A DNA stretch of 41,986 bases. Origin: Caecitellus pseudoparvulus. Lineage: Eukaryota > Bigyra: Bicosoecida. The notes beneath the pieces are model-generated. The model did no database searches. It saw only the letters and a program-made list of their open reading frames with translations, and was not told where the DNA came from. Shown in pieces: positions 37,001-41,986 of the stretch. The stretch lies in NCBI GenBank assembly GCA_965644315.1, contig CBFFRQ010000184.1, forward strand, positions 1 through 41,986, given 5' to 3'. Every line of letters begins with the position of its first letter. Within the stretch, counting starts at the first letter, position 1. The position numbers and the translations under genes were made by a program.

Positions 37001-40000
37001 TGTAGCCACCCCAAGGGAAGCCACACTGCCACACCATGAGCAGGATGTCCAGCACCGGCACCAGCAATATGCCGCAGAACACGTAGAAGAAGAAGACACC
37101 CCATTCGTAACCAGCCATGCTGGCGCGCACGGCATCGTCTTGCTCTGGCTGCAGGCCTTCGTTTGGTGTAGGGCGCAAGTACCCCTTGAGCTTCAAAGGC
37201 TTCTTGGGGTCACGCACTTCATCCTCAGAGTCTGAAAGTCCGCCTGTGTGGTCCACTGGCTGGGCCCGAAGCTGGCCGTCTTGCTTAGCAGGAGAGCCAC
37301 CAGGGGGGCCGCCTGAGCTGCTGTGCGAGCTGCCAGTTTCCCCATCGCTTTCAGAGTCAGAGGATGGGGCGTGGGCCATAACCCGCTTTCGCGCCTCCCG
37401 GCCTCGCAGCCGCTGTACCTTGTCTCCCCTCACACGGGCGTACCACAACCGCAAAATGAGCAGCAGGACGATGATCACACCAAACAGCCCGAAGAAAGTC
37501 CAGAAAACTCCAACGTTGCGGACCGCTGTCAAGACAACAAGGCGCAGGATTGCTTTCAGGGGAACGTAGGGGTGCCACGGGACAGCCGCAATGAACAATG
37601 GGCCAGCAAGCATCGCTGCTTCAGCATTCAGGGCAAAGAGGAAGAGGTGGTTTCTCCAATTGTGCCACAGCTGGGGAGTTCCTGCCAGCCATCCTGTTGG
37701 CTTCCACACTGTCCCATAGTCTGCTCGCTTCATGTAGAGGGCCAGCACAATCATCACAAGCAACAACCACACTGTCAGAACTGCCGTTGCAATCCACTGC
37801 TCTGGGGAAGTGTCCAAGGGAAGCTTGACTGAGACAGCAAACTGGGTATTTGAGGCCTCGCACAAAGCCAAGGCGGCGGCGTTGGTGCATGCCTGCTCAT
37901 TACAGCGGCGAGTTTCCTCGAGCGCTGGGCAGGCGGCGCCCCCGTAGGTCGCGGGCACCGTGACATTTCGGAATCGAGTCTGAGTTCCATTGCCGCATGT
38001 TCGCGTGCAAGTGCTCCAGTTGCCCCAGGCAGACACTTGGCACTCACCAGCACACGTACCAGTCAAAGCTGGAGGAAGGGCTGAGTACTGGGAGCCGTTG
38101 ACTCGGTCGCACAACTCGGGGGCATCCTCGCACAGAAGTCCACGACAGAATGGATCTGTCGCGTTTGCGCCGTTCGGGCTGACATTGCATGAGCACTGCC
38201 CGCCGGAATCCGAAAGACACTGGCCTTGGCCATGACACTGGTCAGCAGGTGCGGCTGTGCTATCACAAGAGCAGCAGCTATCGCCTAGCCACCCAGGGGA
38301 ACACTCACAACGAGCCTCTCCCCCTGTGAGAGACAGTGGGACGCAGCGGCCGTTCCCAGCACACGAAATCTGCGCGTCGCAAACCACACTCAGTCCGGCC
38401 ACTGCAGCTGACACAGATGTCCTGCGGTGCTCCACAGACCCAGCGCTTGCTGCAGAAGAATGGTACTGTGCAAGCGCGGCGTGAGGCAGCAGCAAACCTG
38501 GAGCGAGGGCAGGAAGCGCTGCCGGGGTAAGGACGAGACGAGCTTCCTGGCCAGGGTACAGCTCGGGAATCGTGACTGCCATGACATCAAACTGAACTTC
38601 ATCGACAGCCTGCAGCCTTCGTCCGCGGGAAGCAAGCTCTGCGCCATAAGCTCCCAGCCGGCGCCCTTGGCTTCGGAGTGTCAAGTTAAAATCGACACCA
38701 GGATCCCCGACAACAGGAGCTCGCTTCGGCAGCTCCGTGACGTTGAAAACGGACGTCAAGTTAGACCGAGGAACGGCAACTTGGGTGTACAAGTGAGCCT
38801 CAGTGGACCCAATGGGGCCGAACACAGGCGTTGAAGTGTTCCACACAGTGCTGTTGTACGTGACATTCTGCACGGTGGTGATGGACTCTGCAGGGTCGCC
38901 GAGGCGCAAGAAGCCCGTTGGAACTGCAAACACGATCAGGACATCCAAAGCTCTGGCTTTCGTGGTGTCATTCCGAGCTGTCAACACGATCGTTGCATCG
39001 TATGGTTGCTCTGTGTTCACGGAGTCAGGGTGCACGACAATGTCAATGTCAAGTGCAATGGTATCCACCAAGCTGATTCCGCCAACGCCTGAAATGCCGT
39101 CAGGTCCAGGGAGAGACCCCAATGAAATCCCCTGGATGAGCCCCTGAGAAGTGGTCACATTGGCGGAGAGCCCACCACTGCAGCATGTGGCAGAGGGTTC
39201 ACCCACTACAACAGCGCCAAACCGGACCACAGCAGTCGCAGGCTGGGGCCCTGAACCTGTGTTCTTCAGCGGGCAAAGGTGCAACTGAACAGACTGCCCA
39301 TCACTTGAAACAAGTGCTGGCCCAGGAGACACGCCTGGCGGGCACTCTTGCACCACTCCAGGAGACAAGATAATGTCAAACTCCGAGCCGATGTCCAGGA
39401 ATGGCTCCGAACCCGTGACCTCCAAGTCAACCACTAGGCCCTTTGATGTACCCACGGGAAGCGTCAGGACAGCTTCCAGATCAACCGAGTCACCCTGGCT
39501 CACTGAGTCTGGGGATGGGTCAGCATCAGCAGGCCGCATTCGCACACCCACATCAGGGGTCGTGGTCGGGATCGTTGCCTGTGGAACGATCTCATGAGGC
39601 GCCACACTGTACTGCCTGCCGCTACCGTTCGGACCTGAGTTGTAAGTCATGGACATGTTCGTAGTGATTGGCGCACCCACTTCAATGTTGGGGGTCAGCT
39701 TTAGGCCCCATCGAACTGACACCTCTTCCCCTGCTGCAAGAACAGGCTGAGAATAGATCAAGCCTGAGCTTGGGTCAACGCCAGACGACCCAGACACCAG
39801 TGAACCATTCCTAAATACGACCACACCGTCAACTTCCACAAAGTCCAGTGTGTACAAATCATCCTCCAACAAGCCCAAGTCATACAGGCTGACGTCGTAT
39901 CCAGAGCTGTTGAAAGGCTTGGACTGCTGCTTGAGAGTTGTGTTGAACTCCAGCACCTCCAGCCCTGCTGCAGGCGGCTGGGCTGCCGGTCCAATGACAG

Positions 40001-41986
40001 CTGGCTCAACGCTTGGCTCCACAATCCGGATTGGGACAGAGGAGCTTGGCATCGTCACAATCTGAGCAACACTGCGGTTCGCACCTGCCATGAAGGAGAA
40101 AGAAAAGTCAGTCCTGACAGTCAAGCCTGCTTGTGCGCTTGGTGTGTCCTGCACAACACCAAGGATGCTGCCGAACCAGTACTCATCAGACACGTCGTCC
40201 TGAGCAGTGTTGCGAACATCTCCGAACGTCAGGTTCAAGACCCGTCCATCCACTGAAACAGCCTCTGACCCGACCAAGGTCGCGAGCGAAGCGGTGGTCG
40301 GAGCAGACCAAACTCGAACTGATTCGTTCGCAGAACTCTGCAGGCGGGTGACATTCAATAGCTTAACGATTCCCGCCGAGTCCAAAGCAGCAGCAAGTGC
40401 GACTGAGGGCAAGGTACCCTGAGGGACGGAAATGTTGAACCACACCTCGACTTGCTGACCAATAGCCAAACGGATGTCGCTTCCGATCGGCTGGATGGCC
40501 GGAGCAATCTCCGAAAAGATGTACTCTGGTGAAACAGAAATGCTTGGAAGAGCTGGAGAAGTCAGAATGGGCGGTTCGCCGTCAGCGGGCACCTCATACG
40601 CCCGTGGGGTCGTCACGAATGACGGGGCTGTCGAAGATGACAACACCCAAACGTCAGGCAGGGACTCTTGACCAGGGATTACATCAGCCCCTAGCTGAAG
40701 AAGCAGCGTCACATTCAAGGAGGAAGAAGTGTTCAGCCTGGTTGAAATGTTAGCGATGACACCTGACGGGCCAGGAGCGGCAGAGAACGGAACCGGCATC
40801 CCGTCCACAAGCACGCCGCTCACGGAATACAGCTCGTTGCCGGCAGCAAAGTTGCCGTTCACATCCACAAGGACGAGCGCGTGTGCAGAGGATGAAGAGA
40901 CGTTTGCATGGCTCACGATGCCACTCAGCGCAACAACATCCCCTGCATCCCCTGCAAACGTGAGGGGCGTCAGCTCGCTCAGAGACACCGCAGGCTCGAC
41001 AACATTCAGCGCAGCAGCAGTTGCCCCGAGAACAAGAGGGTCATTCACAGCGTCTGTTGTCAAAGAGGTAGAACTCAGGACGGAAGCACCGGCTTGCAGA
41101 TTAAGGTCGCTAGCTTGCGATTCGGCGCGGAGTGTAACACGTAACGACATGTTCCCAGCGGAAGCCCCCAACTCGGCATTCGTCAAAGCCCCGATGCCGA
41201 CAGGCACCAGTAAGCTGCCAGACAATGGATCGAAGACTGATGCTCCAAGCTCCAGTGCAGGCAAGACAGAGGCTGACCCATTCAGCTGGAAGTGAGCCGA
41301 GGAAGCACCTGCGATGCTCCCTTCTGAAGAGCTGGCCACCGCCTCCACGATCTGCAGTGATGCAAGTTGCTGACTGGCGGCAGGAGCTAACGCCTCGGAC
41401 AAAACAGTCAAGTTCAACGTAACAGAAGCATTGTACACAGATCCAGGAGGCAACAGAAGTTCAAACGTGAAAAACCCAAAGTCACCGACGGCCAAATCAT
41501 GCATAGCCTCTGAGCTGCTCCCTCCCGCGCTAACCAGGGATGTTGTCGGAAGCACCGTAGAGACAGTCACATTCTCAGAGGCATCACTCGAGTAATACCG
41601 TGCAGGGAACGAAGACGCACTTGAAGCCCAGTGACCAGACATCAGGGATTGTACGACAGTACCAAGCTCAACTTGGGCTTCCAGAGCAAACCAGTACTGA
41701 AGCAAGAGAACACCGCCAACTTGAAGTGAAGGATACTGCGCGATGCTTCCGTTGCCATGCAATAGCGACCCGTTAGCGACAACGTCAAAAACTTCTGTAC
41801 CATTCCACGCCAGACGTACTGGGCGAAGTGCGCCAGGTCCCCCTTGTTGAGAATCAAGCACTTGGATCTGCCAAGCAGGACTGGTTGACAGTGCAGTGTG
41901 CCGGATTACAACCTCAGTCATTAGCAGCTGTGCCGCATGCACTGGACCAAAGTCGGTCTCCCCAACAACAAAAAACTCCAAGTCTG
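34092..41986 (-). CDS. Giant multi-pass surface protein with EGF-like and TSP1 domains (5' end outside window)
   Basis: At least 2630 residues; the frame is open through the right edge, so the N-terminus is missing. Numbering here starts at 41981. Residues 1-1200 are beta-rich, with many N-glycosylation sequons and repeated segments such as DSVSQGDSVDLEAVLTLPVG that recall DUF11-like ectodomains. An EGF-like Cys-rich region lies around 1200-1300 (CAGNGRC, CECSPGWLGDSC). A thrombospondin type 1 domain follows at about 1312-1365 (WGNWSTCTRTCGNGTQTRFR). About nine hydrophobic segments span roughly 1395-1875, the first being WIATAVLTVWLLLVMIVLAL, with acidic serine-rich loops. The C-terminal 750 residues are probably cytoplasmic and hold three long repeats rich in SGxW motifs, ending DGEGDDDWE. 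A plasma-membrane adhesion or receptor role is inferred; I do not recognise the exact family of the membrane domain. Confidence 0.85.
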   Translation of the reverse strand, partial: DLEFFVVGETDFGPVHAAQLLMTEVVIRHTALSTSPAWQIQVLDSQQGGPGALRPVRLAWNGTEVFDVVANGSLLHGNGSIAQYPSLQVGGVLLLQYWFALEAQVELGTVVQSLMSGHWASSASSFPARYYSSDASENVTVSTVLPTTSLVSAGGSSSEAMHDLAVGDFGFFTFELLLPPGSVYNASVTLNLTVLSEALAPAASQQLASLQIVEAVASSSEGSIAGASSAHFQLNGSASVLPALELGASVFDPLSGSLLVPVGIGALTNAELGASAGNMSLRVTLRAESQASDLNLQAGASVLSSTSLTTDAVNDPLVLGATAAALNVVEPAVSLSELTPLTFAGDAGDVVALSGIVSHANVSSSSAHALVLVDVNGNFAAGNELYSVSGVLVDGMPVPFSAAPGPSGVIANISTRLNTSSSLNVTLLLQLGADVIPGQESLPDVWVLSSSTAPSFVTTPRAYEVPADGEPPILTSPALPSISVSPEYIFSEIAPAIQPIGSDIRLAIGQQVEVWFNISVPQGTLPSVALAAALDSAGIVKLLNVTRLQSSANESVRVWSAPTTASLATLVGSEAVSVDGRVLNLTFGDVRNTAQDDVSDEYWFGSILGVVQDTPSAQAGLTVRTDFSFSFMAGANRSVAQIVTMPSSSVPIRIVEPSVEPAVIGPAAQPPAAGLEVLEFNTTLKQQSKPFNSSGYDVSLYDLGLLEDDLYTLDFVEVDGVVVFRNGSLVSGSSGVDPSSGLIYSQPVLAAGEEVSVRWGLKLTPNIEVGAPITTNMSMTYNSGPNGSGRQYSVAPHEIVPQATIPTTTPDVGVRMRPADADPSPDSVSQGDSVDLEAVLTLPVGTSKGLVVDLEVTGSEPFLDIGSEFDIILSPGVVQECPPGVSPGPALVSSDGQSVQLHLCPLKNTGSGPQPATAVVRFGAVVVGEPSATCCSGGLSANVTTSQGLIQGISLGSLPGPDGISGVGGISLVDTIALDIDIVVHPDSVNTEQPYDATIVLTARNDTTKARALDVLIVFAVPTGFLRLGDPAESITTVQNVTYNSTVWNTSTPVFGPIGSTEAHLYTQVAVPRSNLTSVFNVTELPKRAPVVGDPGVDFNLTLRSQGRRLGAYGAELASRGRRLQAVDEVQFDVMAVTIPELYPGQEARLVLTPAALPALAPGLLLPHAALAQYHSSAASAGSVEHRRTSVSAAVAGLSVVCDAQISCAGNGRCVPLSLTGGEARCECSPGWLGDSCCSCDSTAAPADQCHGQGQCLSDSGGQCSCNVSPNGANATDPFCRGLLCEDAPELCDRVNGSQYSALPPALTGTCAGECQVSAWGNWSTCTRTCGNGTQTRFRNVTVPATYGGAACPALEETRRCNEQACTNAAALALCEASNTQFAVSVKLPLDTSPEQWIATAVLTVWLLLVMIVLALYMKRADYGTVWKPTGWLAGTPQLWHNWRNHLFLFALNAEAAMLAGPLFIAAVPWHPYVPLKAILRLVVLTAVRNVGVFWTFFGLFGVIIVLLLILRLWYARVRGDKVQRLRGREARKRVMAHAPSSDSESDGETGSSHSSSGGPPGGSPAKQDGQLRAQPVDHTGGLSDSEDEVRDPKKPLKLKGYLRPTPNEGLQPEQDDAVRASMAGYEWGVFFFYVFCGILLVPVLDILLMVWQCGFPWGGYRFGADALQCFPVACWHWRHIATMVVSGILLAIVLPLAAASLSIQFRWDEVNLDIAPLSVLDIDGRQLPRVPRRAWLREAAKRWMDKLEVQMAPSFALVLVAAKITVAYCGIILARSVPIAAFVVAGLTLSGVLVWVVRNPPLTLHRLRRLPQFMFFLSALTVWLLFLVYLIDGSEYDDDQAPEAVVDNFDQLAAGKPMTITALVLLLVAIAVCTAIWLVEEAKEHPGLNLFRHFKDFDPTPKGAKVAPEPMSDSEDSDGEESSSRVAPIPGDDMLAVHDVLGTLSSEEEEEPVRTVRVPDQREPALVGWRVLQDDQQVEVARLEVVDPASVEAAGRYGEWQSEHFVVVQDAAGMHHRVPSHQPLHAASGAWRFADDTLYVQGAGEDGEDVALAWTPGTAVPASGAWKLSTEYVVGGDRGQEVSRVETSEPMVGAAPSGRWAFLAVDEDTSDSESSGPGRGAVIDAFAFAAESSSSEDEAVAAYTPRMSQGGVWRSTPNKVALAPLGKPKAAAGPADLAMAKPPKPDTALVGWRLLEDDEGHQAAKLPVYTGADTRWTRGRWNVEHFVVVQDAAGMHHRVPSHQPLHAASGAWRFADDTLYVQGAGEDGEDVALAWTPGTAVPASGAWKLSTEYVVSGDRGQEVSRVETSEPMVGAAFSGKWRHVALGAEPEPAPASGGWAVSTARNPRWAVVDADESSDASEDSESDAVTQAMIKAMADELTLTTVSSRWNLQSAVSQETDASEALSETDAVRVLLAGSGDVVHRQVVPESDPLGSVPRGRWRLAYFVVVQDAAGMHHRVPSHQPLHAVSGAWRFADDTLYVQGAGEDGEDVALAWTPGTAVPASGAWKLSTEYVVGGDRGQEVSRVETSEPIVDPTLRRGTWILRTAVAADAAAGAASGLMQGTVWRKTEATGDRAVIHAFGFHESTGDSDSDSSTADVEGGFDLVGALVEDAHTEVHRDGEGDDDWE
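34384..34645 (-). repeat. Intragenic repeat core 3 (surface-protein tail)
   Basis: This 262-bp core encodes FVVVQDAAGMHHRVPSHQP and GAWRFADDTLYVQGAGEDGE, up to the region RVETSEP. It is nearly identical at DNA level, synonymous sites included, to the cores at 35047 and 35710, spaced exactly 663 bp apart. Confidence 0.9.
35047..35308 (-). repeat. Intragenic repeat core 2 (surface-protein tail)
   Basis: Second 262-bp core, 663 bp from each neighbour. Only a few substitutions separate it from core 3, for example at the GGDRG/SGDRG codon near 35097. Confidence 0.9.
35710..35971 (-). repeat. Intragenic repeat core 1 (surface-protein tail)
   Basis: Third 262-bp core, the first in protein order. 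The 401-bp segments between cores encode related but diverged SGxW-type sequence, so only part of each 663-bp unit is homogenised. Confidence 0.9.

Noticed and set aside
17008-41986. Bacterial contamination suggested by very long intronless ORFs
   Set aside because: The genes are contiguous with a TTAGGG telomere and encode RNF213-like AAA+, TSP1, EGF-like and N-glycosylation-rich proteins, which are eukaryotic in character.

Overview
The window is a chromosome end of a microbial eukaryote. It opens with more than 1 kb of perfect (CCCTAA)n, the C-strand of a TTAGGG telomere. It then passes through about 16 kb of telomere-associated retrotransposons and enters unique chromosomal DNA near position 17007. 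The standard genetic code fits throughout. The unique genes are very long and appear intronless (one uninterrupted frame of 13.7 kb and one of at least 7.9 kb), and base composition is moderately GC-rich. TTAGGG telomeres plus few introns fit several protist groups, for example labyrinthulomycete-like stramenopiles, but the sequence alone does not settle the taxon.

Region 1 (1-17007) is a nested head-to-tail array of LINE-type elements. All are on the + strand, with 3' ends pointing to the chromosome interior and telomeric repeats between most of them. From tip to interior they are: A, a 211-bp fragment holding only the element 3' end; B, a full-length 2.9-kb element encoding only a Gag-like ORF1; telomeric array; C, an identical copy of B except for a one-base frameshift; D, a 7.1-kb element whose single long ORF joins a related Gag-like region to an APE-type endonuclease, a reverse transcriptase and a Cys/His finger; a 15-bp telomeric patch; E, a 5'-truncated and diverged relative of D; and a decayed telomeric patch. 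The B/C family has no polymerase, yet it shares with D and E a roughly 210-nt 3' terminal domain with covarying hairpins and the same terminal palindrome. This suggests that the D-type enzyme mobilises B-type RNAs. The arrangement resembles the Drosophila HeT-A/TART division of labour, here combined with an apparently telomerase-maintained telomere.

Region 2 (17008-41986) carries three large genes, all on the minus strand and transcribed toward the telomere. They are an RNF213/mysterin-like giant AAA+ protein of about 4570 residues, an ankyrin-repeat protein of 423 residues with unusual 38-residue units, and the 3' part of a giant surface protein. That last protein has beta-rich ectodomains, EGF-like and thrombospondin type 1 domains, about nine membrane segments and a cytoplasmic tail with three 663-bp repeats. 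A short broken reading frame lies at the junction of unique DNA and the innermost telomeric repeats (17008-17200) and may be a gene cut by an old chromosome break. No rRNA, tRNA or CRISPR features were seen.
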